Shown here in pieces: positions 34,978-44,615 of a stretch of 64,000 nucleotides of DNA. Source of the stretch: Nitrospirota bacterium (GTDB lineage Bacteria > Nitrospirota > Thermodesulfovibrionia > UBA6902); the NCBI GenBank assembly GCA_016207885.1, contig JACQZE010000010.1, positions 1 through 64,000 of the forward strand. The letters are read 5' to 3'. A program made the position numbers and the translations under genes. The notes under the pieces are model-generated. The model was given only the letters and a program-made list of their open reading frames with translations, was not told the origin of the DNA and did not search any database. Numbering within the stretch: the stretch's first letter is position 1; each line of letters opens with the position of its first letter.

Positions 34978-35541
34978 TCAGCGGCTGACTTCACCAATAT
35001 AATCCTCCCCCTCAGGCCGTGCGACTGCGGCAAGCTTACCATTAACGAAAACCTGTATGAATGGTGTTGCTGTGTTAATGCCGGCTGTTAAGTTTCTTAT
35101 GTCACGGCCTATATTTGCAGCTATTGCCACTGCTTCGAGGTCAGTCAGGCCGGGTGATAGTTTGACACGGCAGGTTTTGGTGTTGATCAGTATGATAGAA
35201 AGTATCTTGCCTTGATATTTAGATGTTAAGCTGTTTGCAATCGTTTTCCAGTCATGTTCAGTAGTGTTTTGTGTTGTTTGTTCAGTCCGTTTCTCCGCTA
35301 TTTTTTCCTGCCGCATTATTGATAACTTGGTCACTAACCACATCGCGCCTAACGATAACAGCCCCATTATTATTATGAAGACTATCAAACATCGCCCTGC
35401 TCTTTTTTTAAGGAATATGTTTGCCAAGGTCATCATCCTCTTGTTTCGGGACAGGTCTTCTGTCATTTTTGAGTCTTCTGATATGGTATCTTCGCTGATG
35501 TCCTGTATATCCAGGATGTTTCGTGTGCCTTCGCCTGTCAA
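34978..35541 (-). CDS. Single-pass membrane protein of unknown function, possibly frameshifted
   Basis: The frame gives up to 187 residues with an acidic N-terminal region, one transmembrane helix (CLIVFIIIMGLLSLGAMWLV, about residues 50-70), a basic and glutamine-rich linker and a small C-terminal domain (GKILSIILINTKTCRVKLSPGLTDLEAVAIAANIG). I recognise no family. It has no ATG at its start, only a TTG right after a stop codon. An overlapping frame (35632 to about 35410) starts with an ATG and encodes a charged N-terminus without a membrane helix. The two could be one gene split by a frameshift or sequencing error. Placed divergently from the lytic transglycosylase and tRNA-Cys. Confidence 0.5.
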   Translation of the reverse strand: MTGEGTRNILDIQDISEDTISEDSKMTEDLSRNKRMMTLANIFLKKRAGRCLIVFIIIMGLLSLGAMWLVTKLSIMRQEKIAEKRTEQTTQNTTEHDWKTIANSLTSKYQGKILSIILINTKTCRVKLSPGLTDLEAVAIAANIGRDIRNLTAGINTATPFIQVFVNGKLAAVARPEGEDYIGEVSR

Positions 35542-35775
35542 CTAAAGTCCGCCTGACAAATTTGCGTTCAGCGTCATCGTCTTCTTCATTTTGACGGCCG
35601 AACTCATTATCGTTTTTATCGTTATTAACCATATGAAAATCTCTGAATAAATTCTATCACAACTTATTCAGTTATAACAGCGGTAGTCGGCCATTTTGCC
35701 GGCAACAAAAGTTTTAAAATTTATGAATTGGCAATGAAAAGGTGAAATCTGGTAAAATTCTACTCGCACTTAAAA

Positions 35776-35851
35776 GGCGACGTACCCAAGTGGCTAAGGG
35801 GGAGGTCTGCAAAACCTTTATTCAGCGGTTCGAATCCGCTCGTCGCCTCCA
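35776..35851 (+). tRNA. tRNA-Cys (GCA)
   Basis: Acceptor stem GGCGACG pairs with CGTCGCC, the anticodon loop reads TCTGCAAA with anticodon GCA, the T arm is AGCGGTTCGAATCCGCT and CCA (35849-35851) is encoded. It lies inside a long open frame of the next gene, which shows that the frame's N-terminal extension is not translated. Confidence 0.96.
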
Positions 35852-35894
35852 ATACTTTTATTGTTTGTCTGAGCCTTTTAAACTAATATATCTA

Positions 35895-37976
35895 ATGCTA
35901 TTTCCATCGGTTCGAAAGATTCCTTATCTTGTTTTGTTTCTACTTTCTTTTTTGTTCTTTGCACGGATCTCTCATGCTTCATACTTTCAGCCTGATGAGG
36001 CTGAGACTCAGATAAAAGAGGCTGCCGAATTCATAAGTTCAGGCAAATATGAAGATGCAGAAACATCGCTTCTAAAGCTGATAGAAAGATATTCTTCAGA
36101 TGGCAGGGCCTTGTTTTTGCTTGGGAGGCTTTACCTGATAAAAGGGGAGGCTGTTAAGGCGGAGCAATATCTGAAGAAGGCAGAAGAGGCATACCCGCTT
36201 CTTAAAGATTATGCATTAAAACTTCTTGCCGATAATTATGTCAAGAGCAGGGAATATGAAAAGGCGCTTGATGCGGCAGCTCTGATAAAGAGCAGCATTC
36301 TCAAAAAAGAAGTGATGCTTCTCAGGATAAAATCCCTGCTTGCACTAAAAAGGGATGATGATGCGAGGAGAGAACTGCATGAATTTGTCCGTTTATATCC
36401 TCAGGAGTGGAATTACAAATGGATGCTTGCATCACTGCTTAGGGAAAGAGGCGAAACAGAAGCAGCTGTAAAGATCTATAAAGACATATATATAAGCGCA
36501 TCCCCGCTCTCTACTGATGCGAGCAGAGAACTGAAACCTTTAAAGGCTGATATATTTACCAAGAGAGAGATATTAAAAAGGGCTGACAACTTTTTTAAAA
36601 ATGGCGACTACAGGCTGGCAGAGCTTAATTACAATCGTGCGCTGAAAGGTTTTATAGATCCCATCAGGAAGAGAATAAAATATCAGATCGCTATGTGCCG
36701 TTTCAGGCTTAAGGATTATGACAGGTCAGCCGCCCTATTTGGCACAGTAGGATCTGCAAGGGCAAAATACTGGCAGGCAAGGTCTCTTTACAGGGCTGAC
36801 AGGTTCGGAGAGTTTGTGCAGGCAGTAAATGAACTCCGGAAGAAGTACCCTCATGACAAACACTATGCAATGGCTCTCTTTGTTTACGCCGACGATTTCA
36901 GGAGAAAGGGTGATGTGAATGCGGCTACAGAGATTTATAATAGAATAACAGAGAACTCACCGTCAGATGCAGAGGAGGCGTTGTGGGGGATAGCGTGGAT
37001 GAACTACTCTGCCGGCAATTATGAAACTGCGCTCGCAAGTTTTATCAGGCTCTCTGAATATAAGAAGAGCAAAGATTACAATAAGTACATCTACTGGAAG
37101 GCAAGGAGCATTGATAAGCTGTCTGAGAAGTGCCTTAATGATAAATCCGAAGGTGTGAATTGTCCGGCGCCGGGCAAGTATCTCATTAAAGATTTTGCTC
37201 CTGATAACAGCTATTACGGTTTGCTGATAAGGTTGAATTACGGTGTTGGAGAGATGCCTGAGAGGGCTGATCTTTACACGCCTGAAAGGCCGGAGGGCGA
37301 GAGCTTTGAGAGGATAGAGGCGCTTGCTCTTCTTGGAATGAGGTATGAGGCGGTGAATGAGATTGGTGCGGTTTTATCAAAATCTCTGGCCAACAGGGAG
37401 CTGTTATATCTCGGGTATCTGGCGAAGGGCATTGATGAATATAAAAGCATAATCAGATTTGCCGAGGGAGCGGATGGGAAGGATTTTCTCCCTCTGTCAT
37501 ACCCGCGGGCTTACTGGGACATAATAAGCCGTGTATCTGAATCAAAAGGCATAGACCCGTATCTTGTTGAGGCTCTTATCAGGGAAGAGAGCAGATTTGA
37601 TCCTGCTGCGCTCTCATGGGCAGGGGCGCACGGACTTATGCAGCTTATGCCTGCCACAGCCGCCAGGATGAAGGCGGACGCAGGAGTTGTTCTGAATGAC
37701 GAGTCAGACCTGCATGATGCCGAGAAGAATATTCTCATTGGGACGCAGTACCTGTCTTTTCTCTTAAAGGAATTCAGCGTATTGCCTTTTTCTATAGCAT
37801 CCTATAACGCCGGCGAGAACGCGGTAAGAGGATGGATGAAGAGGTATCAAGGAAGGGCCTCTGATGAGATCATAGAGGAGATCCCTTATGATGAGACAAG
37901 GAATTATGTAAAAAAGGTCTTGAGGAGTTACTGGCGGTACAGGTTATTATACGGGCTGGATATTGAGGGATATTGA
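35895..37976 (+). CDS. Soluble-type lytic murein transglycosylase with TPR-like repeats
   Basis: The 693-residue protein (from this start) has a signal peptide (VLFLLSFLFFARISHA) and a long superhelical region of TPR-like helices (about residues 30-480). Its C-terminal SLT lysozyme-like domain has the catalytic glutamate in VEALIREESRFDPAALSWAGAHGLMQLMPATA (about residue 565) and SIASYNAGENAV. This is the Slt70-type arrangement: a ring of helices with a catalytic tail that cleaves murein to 1,6-anhydro products. The start at 35895 was chosen because an upstream extension would run through a tRNA gene. Confidence 0.93.
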   Translation: MLFPSVRKIPYLVLFLLSFLFFARISHASYFQPDEAETQIKEAAEFISSGKYEDAETSLLKLIERYSSDGRALFLLGRLYLIKGEAVKAEQYLKKAEEAYPLLKDYALKLLADNYVKSREYEKALDAAALIKSSILKKEVMLLRIKSLLALKRDDDARRELHEFVRLYPQEWNYKWMLASLLRERGETEAAVKIYKDIYISASPLSTDASRELKPLKADIFTKREILKRADNFFKNGDYRLAELNYNRALKGFIDPIRKRIKYQIAMCRFRLKDYDRSAALFGTVGSARAKYWQARSLYRADRFGEFVQAVNELRKKYPHDKHYAMALFVYADDFRRKGDVNAATEIYNRITENSPSDAEEALWGIAWMNYSAGNYETALASFIRLSEYKKSKDYNKYIYWKARSIDKLSEKCLNDKSEGVNCPAPGKYLIKDFAPDNSYYGLLIRLNYGVGEMPERADLYTPERPEGESFERIEALALLGMRYEAVNEIGAVLSKSLANRELLYLGYLAKGIDEYKSIIRFAEGADGKDFLPLSYPRAYWDIISRVSESKGIDPYLVEALIREESRFDPAALSWAGAHGLMQLMPATAARMKADAGVVLNDESDLHDAEKNILIGTQYLSFLLKEFSVLPFSIASYNAGENAVRGWMKRYQGRASDEIIEEIPYDETRNYVKKVLRSYWRYRLLYGLDIEGY

Positions 37977-38090
37977 TTTTTGAGTATAATTAAGCAGATA
38001 GATTAAAGGGCTTTACTTTTAGGTTTAACTTTGATAACTTACAAACTGACAAAACAGGAAGTCTTTAATTTCTTAAGGGAGGATGATGTC

Positions 38091-38360
38091 TTGGATAAGA
38101 TAAAGTTGCTTGAGGAGAAGATAACGCAGGTGATCATAAAGCTGAAATCTCTTTCAGATGAGAATAGTTTGCTGAATTCCAGGGTGCAGGAACTCAAGGA
38201 AGAACTGGCGAAGAAGGATGAGCAGCTTATATCAGCTAAGAAAGAATTAGAGGGCGCCAATAAACTGAAAGAAAATATTGAAAAGCTCAACAGCGAGCGT
38301 GACGCCGTTAAATCCCAGATCGAGGGTTTGATAGGCGAGCTTGAATCCATAGAGCTTTAG
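38091..38360 (+). CDS. ZapB-like coiled-coil protein
   Basis: The 89-residue product from the TTG at 38091 is almost entirely coiled coil (DKIKLLEEKITQVIIKLKSLSDENSLLNSRVQELKEELAKKDEQL) with a leucine-rich heptad pattern, as in the cell-division protein ZapB. The TTG follows GGGAGG at the right spacing, whereas a longer upstream frame has no ribosome-binding site. It lies 11 bases before zapA, which is the usual partner order in many bacteria. The name is by similarity of type and place only. Confidence 0.7.
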   Translation: MDKIKLLEEKITQVIIKLKSLSDENSLLNSRVQELKEELAKKDEQLISAKKELEGANKLKENIEKLNSERDAVKSQIEGLIGELESIEL

Positions 38361-38371
38361 GGGATTATTCT

Positions 38372-38641
38372 ATGCGATCAATAGAGGTGCAGATCCTTGG
38401 CCAGAACTACTCAATAAAAACAGATGAGGATGAGGCTTATATAAAAAAACTCGCCCACTATGTTGACAGTAAATTAAAAGAGGTCTATAGCGCCGCCCCT
38501 AACTCCAATCATGTAAAGGTGGCGATCATGGCTGCCTTGGGCATAGCTGATGAACTCTTCAAAACCAGAGATGATCTGGAATCCTTTGACAAAATAGTTG
38601 AGGAGAAGACAAGGGTCTTGTCGAGCCTGCTTGAAGAGTAG
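38372..38641 (+). CDS. zapA: Cell division protein ZapA
   Basis: The 89-residue protein begins MRSIEVQILGQNYSIKTDEDEAYIKKLAHYVDSKLKEV, the ZapA head domain, followed by a helical tail. ZapA binds FtsZ and bundles its filaments at mid-cell. A GGGGA precedes the ATG. It is preceded by a ZapB-like gene and followed by lysS. Confidence 0.93.
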   Translation: MRSIEVQILGQNYSIKTDEDEAYIKKLAHYVDSKLKEVYSAAPNSNHVKVAIMAALGIADELFKTRDDLESFDKIVEEKTRVLSSLLEE

Positions 38642-38691
38642 TCCTGAACTATTCGGCTGCTTTGGATATTACCCCTTTTTTAGAGTGAATA

Positions 38692-40191
38692 ATGGAAGAA
38701 CATAACGTATTGATACAGGAGAGGCTCAGGAAGCTTCAGAAGCTTAAGGATTCAGGGATAGATCCTTACGGAGGCCCTTTTGCCGTAAAGGACAAGGCTG
38801 CGGATATCCATTCAGCCTATGCGGGTAAAAGCAAGGATGAACTGCTGCAGGAGGAGACCAATTGCACTATAGCTGGCCGCATCGTGGCGTTCAGGGGGTT
38901 CGGCAAGGCTGCCTTTGCCCACATACAGGATACGACAGGAAGGATACAGGTCTATTTTAAGAAGGAGGTTCTGGGTGAAAGTTATGACCTGCTGAAGAAT
39001 ATGGACATTGGCGATATAGCAGGTTTAAGCGGAACCCTCTTTAAAACGAAGACCGATGAACTTACTATAGAGGTGAAGAGCTTTTCCCTGCTCTGCAAAT
39101 CACTGCGCCCCTTGCCTGAGAAATGGCACGGGCTTAAAGATATCGAGATAAGGTACAGGCAGCGGTATGTCGACCTTATCGTTAACCCTGCTGTGAAGGA
39201 TGTCTTTATAAAGCGCAGCATGCTGATAAAGGCGCTCAGGGACTTTTTTGATTCCAGGGATTTCATAGAGGTTGAGACTCCGATGATGCATCAGATCCCC
39301 GGAGGGGCTGCTGCAAATCCGTTCATCACGCATCATAAAGCTTTAGGCATAGATCTTTATCTGAGGATCGCTCCGGAGCTTTATCTCAAGCGGCTCCTTG
39401 TCGGCGGGTATGACAGGGTATATGAGATAAATAAGAACTTCAGGAATGAGGGCATTTCAAAAAAACACAACCCTGAATTTACAATGCTTGAGTTTTATAT
39501 ATCTTATGCTGATTACAGATATCTTATGGACTTTACCGAAGAGCTGATCACTCTTCTCTGTAAAAAGGTCAATGGGGCTTTAAAGGTGCCGCATGGGGAT
39601 GACGGCAGTGAGACGATAGACTTTACGCCTCCGTGGCCGAGGATGACTATTATGGAGGCGATGGAGAAGGAAGGCGTTGCTCCGGCAGTATTCAGCAGCA
39701 TTGAGAAAGCCAGAGCTTTTGCATCTGCCAATAATATCGGTTTCGACAAGAATGCCTCGCATGGGAAGATATTAGATGAGATATTCAAAGAGAAGGTTGA
39801 GTGGAAGCTCATTCAGCCGACCTTTATAACAGACTATCCTGTTGAGCTCTCTCCGCTTGCAAAGAGAAAGAAAGAGAACCCTGACCTGGTGGAGAGGTTC
39901 GAGCTCTTTGTTGCAGGAAGGGAGATCGCAAATGCCTTTTCAGAACTCAATGACCCGGCCGACCAGAAGCAGAGGTTCCTTGAGCAGGTCGAGGCAAGAG
40001 AGAAGGGCGATGATGAGGCAAACCATATGGATGAGGATTATGTCCGGGCGCTTGAATACGGGATGCCGCCTGCCGCAGGAGAGGGGATCGGGATCGACAG
40101 GCTTCTCATGGTGCTGACAAACTCCCAGTCGATACGGGACGTGATACTATTCCCTCAGATGAAACCGGAACAGCAGCAAGGCCAGGAATAA
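38692..40191 (+). CDS. lysS: Lysyl-tRNA synthetase (class II)
   Basis: LysS charges tRNA-Lys. The 499-residue protein has the OB-fold anticodon domain (about residues 55-170, [30 protein letters not shown]) and the class II core with motif 1 ([16 protein letters not shown]), motif 2 ([19 protein letters not shown]) and motif 3 ([11 protein letters not shown]). Normal length. It stands with zapA upstream and lolC 25 bases downstream. Confidence 0.98.
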   Translation: MEEHNVLIQERLRKLQKLKDSGIDPYGGPFAVKDKAADIHSAYAGKSKDELLQEETNCTIAGRIVAFRGFGKAAFAHIQDTTGRIQVYFKKEVLGESYDLLKNMDIGDIAGLSGTLFKTKTDELTIEVKSFSLLCKSLRPLPEKWHGLKDIEIRYRQRYVDLIVNPAVKDVFIKRSMLIKALRDFFDSRDFIEVETPMMHQIPGGAAANPFITHHKALGIDLYLRIAPELYLKRLLVGGYDRVYEINKNFRNEGISKKHNPEFTMLEFYISYADYRYLMDFTEELITLLCKKVNGALKVPHGDDGSETIDFTPPWPRMTIMEAMEKEGVAPAVFSSIEKARAFASANNIGFDKNASHGKILDEIFKEKVEWKLIQPTFITDYPVELSPLAKRKKENPDLVERFELFVAGREIANAFSELNDPADQKQRFLEQVEAREKGDDEANHMDEDYVRALEYGMPPAAGEGIGIDRLLMVLTNSQSIRDVILFPQMKPEQQQGQE

Positions 40192-40216
40192 AAAATAAGA
40201 TTTCAATCTATATTTT

Positions 40217-41485
40217 ATGAACCTTCCTTATCAGTTCTTCATAGCGATCCGCTACTTCAGAAGCAAGAAAAAGAGCCGGGGGATATCGTTAAACACTTTA
40301 ATATCCATCGGAGGAGTTGCGTTAGGCGTAATGGCGCTGATAATCGTCCTTTCCGTCATGGAGGGATTTCAGAAGGATCTTCAGGAAAAGATACTCGGCG
40401 TCAATGCGCATATAGTTGTGCAGAGTTATGACGGCAGGATATCTGATCATGATTCCATGATGAAGACCATAAGGTCTGATGCTGATGTCGTGTCATCTTC
40501 CCCGTATATCTACGGCCAGGTCATGCTAAGGTCAGGCGACAGAGTGAACGGTGTTATCTTAAAGGGCATTGATCCGGCGCTTGAGGCGAAGACAACGGAT
40601 GTGCTGAACAGCCTTAAAGAAGGGAGTTTGGCAGGCCTTAAGGAAGGCAGGGATGTTCCAGAGATAATAATAGGCATGGAGCTTCTCAGGACGCTTGGAG
40701 CATTTGTGGGCGATGAGATAGAGATGATATCGCCTGTAAGCGAGGTCGGGCCGCTCGGCATGATCCCCAGGATGAAGAAGTTCCGCATCGGCGGAGCCTT
40801 CAGGGTCGGGATGTTCGAGTATGATTCAGGACTTGCTTTTATCAATATCAAAGATGCGCAGAAGTTCCTCAGCTATGGAAGTTCGGTCACGGGAATAGAG
40901 GTGCGAGTCAATGATATTTATAAAGCTGAAGGGATAGCGGAAAGGATCGGCGATTCTCTCAACAGGCCGGGGACAGGGAATGCGGATGAAAGGATCCCTT
41001 CAATAAAGTATTATGCATGGGATTGGATACGTATGAACAGGAACCTTTTTTCAGCACTGAAGCTTGAGAAGATAGTGATGTTCATAATACTCACACTTGT
41101 GATACTCGTCGCATCGTTTAATATAGTCAGCAATCTGATAATGATCGTCATTGAAAAGTCGAGAGAGATAGCTATCCTGAAGGCTGTTGGCGCTACGTCC
41201 GCGGGTATCATGTTCATCTTCATGATCCACGGCCTGATCATCGGTCTTCTTGGCACTGCCTTTGGTGTTGCCGGAGGTTATATCGTATGCCAGATGCTTA
41301 AGACCTATAAGTTCATCAGCCTGCCTGCTGATGTCTACTATCTCAGCTATCTTCCTGTGAGGATGGAACTGTTTGATTTTCTTATCGTGCCTGCGGCAGC
41401 GATACTGATAAGTTTTCTTGCGACTATCTATCCTTCCTGGCAGGCTGCAAAGCTTCACCCTGTAGAACCGCTCAGGTATGAATAA
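40217..41485 (+). CDS. lolC: Lipoprotein-releasing ABC transporter permease LolC/LolE
   Basis: The 422-residue protein has the LolC/E layout: one N-terminal TM helix (VALGVMALIIVLSVMEGFQKDLQEKILG), a periplasmic domain, and three C-terminal TM helices with the IAILKAVGATSAGIMFIFMIHG motif that contacts the ATPase. It works with LolD to release outer-membrane lipoproteins to LolA. A single LolC/E gene here suggests a homodimeric LolF-type transporter as in several non-enteric bacteria. It is in one cluster with a tiny membrane protein and lolD. Confidence 0.93.
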   Translation: MNLPYQFFIAIRYFRSKKKSRGISLNTLISIGGVALGVMALIIVLSVMEGFQKDLQEKILGVNAHIVVQSYDGRISDHDSMMKTIRSDADVVSSSPYIYGQVMLRSGDRVNGVILKGIDPALEAKTTDVLNSLKEGSLAGLKEGRDVPEIIIGMELLRTLGAFVGDEIEMISPVSEVGPLGMIPRMKKFRIGGAFRVGMFEYDSGLAFINIKDAQKFLSYGSSVTGIEVRVNDIYKAEGIAERIGDSLNRPGTGNADERIPSIKYYAWDWIRMNRNLFSALKLEKIVMFIILTLVILVASFNIVSNLIMIVIEKSREIAILKAVGATSAGIMFIFMIHGLIIGLLGTAFGVAGGYIVCQMLKTYKFISLPADVYYLSYLPVRMELFDFLIVPAAAILISFLATIYPSWQAAKLHPVEPLRYE

Positions 41486-41505
41486 AGATTTAAAGGAGGC
41501 AGCAA

Positions 41506-41682
41506 TTGAGAATATTGATCAATGTCGGCCTGTTTATTTTTTTTCTGCTTGCAGTATGCGCAGTTCTCGCTTTTTGGAAGGGCGGGGATCCTTTCAGATG
41601 GCTGGGAGATAATATTGTAGTTTTAGGCAAGGCTGTCATCAGCATCGGAGACAGTGTTGATGAGTTTCTGCATAGAAGATAA
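41506..41682 (+). CDS. 58-residue membrane protein between lolC and lolD
   Basis: A short frame starts at TTG 41506 after a strong AAGGAGG and ends at 41682, directly before the lolD region. It encodes one N-terminal transmembrane helix (VGLFIFFLLAVCAVLAFW) and a short tail with GGDPFRWLGDNIVVLG and a charged end. The ribosome-binding site, the exact fit between two Lol genes and the sensible membrane-anchor composition make it likely to be real. I do not recognise a family; it may be an accessory of the Lol transporter. Confidence 0.6.
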   Translation: MRILINVGLFIFFLLAVCAVLAFWKGGDPFRWLGDNIVVLGKAVISIGDSVDEFLHRR

Positions 41683-41700
41683 TTGATCCTGGATAGAGAG

Positions 41701-42381
41701 ATGAAAATGGCTGTTGAACCACTGATAAAGATAAAAAATATATCTAAAACTTTTTCCGCGCCCGGCGGAGACCTGACTGTTTTAAAGGATGTCAGTTTTG
41801 AAGTGAAACGCGGCGAGATGGCCGCTATCATGGGCCCTTCAGGCGCAGGAAAGAGCACACTTCTTCATATACTCGGCGCGTTGGACAGGCCTACTTCAGG
41901 GAGCCTGCATTTCGAAGGGACTGACATGCTCTCACTTTCAAATGATGCATTAGCCGGATTCAGGAATAAAACCGTTGGTTTTGTATTTCAGTTTCACCAT
42001 CTCCTGCCTGAGTTCAATACTATTGAAAATGTAATAATGCCTGCGCTCATCGCAGGGCTTAATCGTGAAGCAGCAAGGGGGAAAGCAGAAGAAGTTTTAA
42101 AATCCCTGGGCCTCTCCAAAAGGCTGCTACATAAGCCTGGAGAGCTTTCTGGTGGAGAGCAGCAGAGAGTTGCCGTTGCAAGAGCGCTCATGCTCGACCC
42201 GAAGGTTGTGCTTGCCGATGAGCCGACAGGCAATCTTGACACCCAGACCGGTGAGGAGTTATTCAATCTCTTAATTGAACTTAACAAAAAAGGCATCACA
42301 TTCATTATCGTCACTCATAATGAGATCCTCGCTTCAAGATGCGGAAGGATTATTAATATGAGGGACGGTATTGTTGTTTGA
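41701..42381 (+). CDS. lolD: Lipoprotein-releasing ABC transporter ATPase LolD
   Basis: The ABC ATPase (about 226 residues from this start) has Walker A GPSGAGKST, the Q loop, signature LSGGEQQRVAVARAL, Walker B VVLADEPTGNLD and the H-loop THNEI. The EPTGNLDT sequence is typical of the MacB/LolD group. The start was placed at 41701 after GAGAG; an earlier in-frame TTG directly follows the stop of the small gene. It powers LolC in moving lipoproteins out of the inner membrane. Confidence 0.94.
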   Translation: MKMAVEPLIKIKNISKTFSAPGGDLTVLKDVSFEVKRGEMAAIMGPSGAGKSTLLHILGALDRPTSGSLHFEGTDMLSLSNDALAGFRNKTVGFVFQFHHLLPEFNTIENVIMPALIAGLNREAARGKAEEVLKSLGLSKRLLHKPGELSGGEQQRVAVARALMLDPKVVLADEPTGNLDTQTGEELFNLLIELNKKGITFIIVTHNEILASRCGRIINMRDGIVV

Positions 42382-42531
42382 TCGTTATTCCTGAGTACCC
42401 CCTGCCCCGATATTTCCATCTGTGTTTATCTGTAATTAAAATAAAGCTTGACAAAAAAGATTATTTATAATTCAATGTTTAGTATATATCCATATATATA
42501 AGCCATATATCTATAATAACTGGTATTAATT

Positions 42532-42996
42532 ATGATCCTTTATCTTGTGCGCCATGGAGATGCAAAAAGCAAAAATGAAGATCCCTCAAGGGGCCTTTCT
42601 GATAACGGGATTGTGGATGTTAAGAGGGTTGCAGGGCATCTTGCCGGGTTAAATGTGAGGGTGGAGAGGATATTTCACAGCGGTAAATTAAGGGCTATGC
42701 AGACTGCGCAGATAATGTCCGATGCTGTCGGGATTGATCATCCCATCACTGAAACAGACGGGCTTGCCCCTATGGATGACCCCGGGATATGGTATGAACG
42801 CATATGCGAGATGAAGTACGACGCTATGCTTGTAGGCCATCTGCCCTATTTGGGTATCCTTTCCGCATTGCTGCTTTCCGGGTCTCAGGATAACGGATTT
42901 GTGGAATTTGAGACGGGCGGGGTTGCCTGTTTTGAAAGGGCGGAGGATTGCAGATGGGAGCTGAAGTGGAAGACAGGGCCGGAGGAAATTAAATGA
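42532..42996 (+). CDS. sixA: Phosphohistidine phosphatase SixA
   Basis: The 154-residue protein of the histidine phosphatase superfamily has the RHG motif in LYLVRHGDAKS, IFHSGKLRAMQTAQIM with the second arginine and a C-terminal VGHLPYLGIL with the catalytic histidine. SixA removes phosphate from the Hpt domains of hybrid kinases and from PTS NPr in E. coli. The partner here is unknown, though a hybrid kinase with an Hpt domain is encoded in the window. Its stop overlaps the rmuC start by four bases. Confidence 0.92.
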   Translation: MILYLVRHGDAKSKNEDPSRGLSDNGIVDVKRVAGHLAGLNVRVERIFHSGKLRAMQTAQIMSDAVGIDHPITETDGLAPMDDPGIWYERICEMKYDAMLVGHLPYLGILSALLLSGSQDNGFVEFETGGVACFERAEDCRWELKWKTGPEEIK

Positions 42997-44297
42997 TGAC
43001 GATGCTAATAATATTAACAGCTTTGATTGCGGTTGTAATTATTTTATTGATTATTTTAATTACACGTAATCCTAATAAAAAAATGATGCAGATAGAAACT
43101 CAGTTATCATCTTTTGAGAAGAGCCAGGAGAGAACGGAGAGGGCATTAAGGGATGAGATAGCAAAGAACAGGGAAGAGACCACCAGCAATTCGAAACAAT
43201 TGCGGGAAGAAATAGTGAATAGTATGACTAATATTGCAAACTTACAAAAAGACCAACTTGATATATTCTCAAAACAGCTTACTGCTTTGACGTCTTCTAA
43301 CGAAGATAAGCTTTCTAAAATGAGAGAAACTATTGAAGCAAAACTGAAACTCATACAGGATGATAACACGAAGAAACTGGATCAAATGAGAGAGACTGTT
43401 GATGAAAAACTCCATGCCACACTTGAGAAGCGTTTAGGAGAATCTTTTAAGCAGGTTAGTGAAAGATTGGAACAGGTTCACAAAGGATTAGGGGAAATGC
43501 AGACACTTGCTGTTGGAGTCGGTGATTTGAAGAAGGTTTTATCGAATGTAAAAACCAGAGGCATATTGGGCGAAATTCAGCTTGGCAATATTTTGGAGCA
43601 GATACTTACGCCGGAGCAATATTCAAAAAATGTAGCCACCAAAAAAGGAAGCAGGGAAAATGTAGAGTTTGCGATTAAGCTTCCGGGGAAAGACGATTCA
43701 GGGGAAGTCGTTTATTTGCCTTTGGATTCAAAGTTCCCTCTTGAGAATTATCATGCATTAATTAATGCATATGAACATGGAGAGATTGCTGTAATTGACA
43801 GGTTTGTAAAGCTTCTTGAAGATGACATTAAAAAATGCGCCAAAGACATCCGTGATAAATATATTAATCCTCCCCAAACAACCGATTTCGGGATTTTATT
43901 TCTTCCGATTGAGGGACTTTACTCCGAGGTTGTCAGAAGACCTACGTTACTTGAAATCTTGCAAAGAGACTTTAAAATAATGATTGCGGGACCAACAACC
44001 TTATCCGCATTTTTAAATAGCCTACAAATGGGATTCAGAACATTGGTTATTGAGAAACGTTCAAGCGAAGTATGGAAGATTTTGGGAGCGGTTAAGGCAG
44101 AGTTTGGCAAGTTTGGTGCTATTCTTGAGAAGACACATAAACAGTTAAAAACAGCGAGCGATACAATAGAAGATGCAGCAAGAAAATCTCGCACTATTGA
44201 GACAAAATTAAGGAAAGTGCAGGAACTTCCTTCACAGGAGGCAGTTGAATTGATAGGTGACGTTGATGAAACTGAAAAAGATGGTGTAATTACATAA
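42993..44297 (+). CDS. rmuC: DNA recombination protein RmuC
   Basis: The 434-residue protein has one N-terminal TM helix (LIAVVIILLIILI), a long coiled coil (about residues 30-165) and a C-terminal nuclease-like domain of the RmuC family (VKTRGILGEIQLGNILEQILTPEQY, VYLPLDSKFPLENYHAL, FGILFLPIEGLYSEV, GPTTLSAFLNSLQMGFRTL). RmuC limits inversion at short repeats. It is coupled to sixA by an ATGA overlap. The gene is somewhat more AT-rich than its neighbours. Confidence 0.95.
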   Translation: MMTMLIILTALIAVVIILLIILITRNPNKKMMQIETQLSSFEKSQERTERALRDEIAKNREETTSNSKQLREEIVNSMTNIANLQKDQLDIFSKQLTALTSSNEDKLSKMRETIEAKLKLIQDDNTKKLDQMRETVDEKLHATLEKRLGESFKQVSERLEQVHKGLGEMQTLAVGVGDLKKVLSNVKTRGILGEIQLGNILEQILTPEQYSKNVATKKGSRENVEFAIKLPGKDDSGEVVYLPLDSKFPLENYHALINAYEHGEIAVIDRFVKLLEDDIKKCAKDIRDKYINPPQTTDFGILFLPIEGLYSEVVRRPTLLEILQRDFKIMIAGPTTLSAFLNSLQMGFRTLVIEKRSSEVWKILGAVKAEFGKFGAILEKTHKQLKTASDTIEDAARKSRTIETKLRKVQELPSQEAVELIGDVDETEKDGVIT

Positions 44298-44330
44298 ATC
44301 GCAAACCTTAATTAAACAAAGGAGGGCATC

Positions 44331-44609
44331 ATGTCGGAGAAACTGAGTCATGAAGAGTTTATCAGAAAGGCTATTGTAAGTTTAAGGAAGGAGGGCTACA
44401 AGGGCATACACACTGTGTACTCAGGTTTCAACAACGCTTTCAAGAAGTATTTTGAGGGGGCCAATCCTGTTGATGAGACCAATAAGCTTGCAAAGGAAGG
44501 GAAGCTCGTCATCAGGCCTGTTAAGGGCGGGGTAATGCTCTATCTGCCTGAGGATGTCACACCTCAAAAGGACATTGGTGATGAGGCGCTCAAGAAGATG
44601 GGGCTTTAA
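44331..44609 (+). CDS. Conserved small protein of unknown function
   Basis: The 92-residue protein has a helical N-terminal half (LSHEEFIRKAIVSLRKEGYKGIHTVYSGFNNAFKKYF) and a short beta-containing C-terminus (LVIRPVKGGVMLYLPEDV). It has a strong AAGGAGGGC ribosome-binding site. I have no family name for it. The layout, HTH-like helices followed by a small wing (KEGKLVIRPVKGGVMLYL), looks like a winged helix, so DNA binding is possible but unproven. It sits between rmuC and dgt. Confidence 0.78.
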   Translation: MSEKLSHEEFIRKAIVSLRKEGYKGIHTVYSGFNNAFKKYFEGANPVDETNKLAKEGKLVIRPVKGGVMLYLPEDVTPQKDIGDEALKKMGL

Positions 44610-44615
44610 TTTAAT

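Noticed and set aside
35742-35894. N-terminal extension of the lytic transglycosylase reading frame
   Set aside because: It runs through the tRNA-Cys gene and is followed by a proper signal peptide start at 35895, so it is not translated.
42440-42531. TTGACA before sixA as a promoter
   Set aside because: No convincing -10 at the right distance; TATAAT lies only 12 bases away and the alternative TTCAAT is weak.
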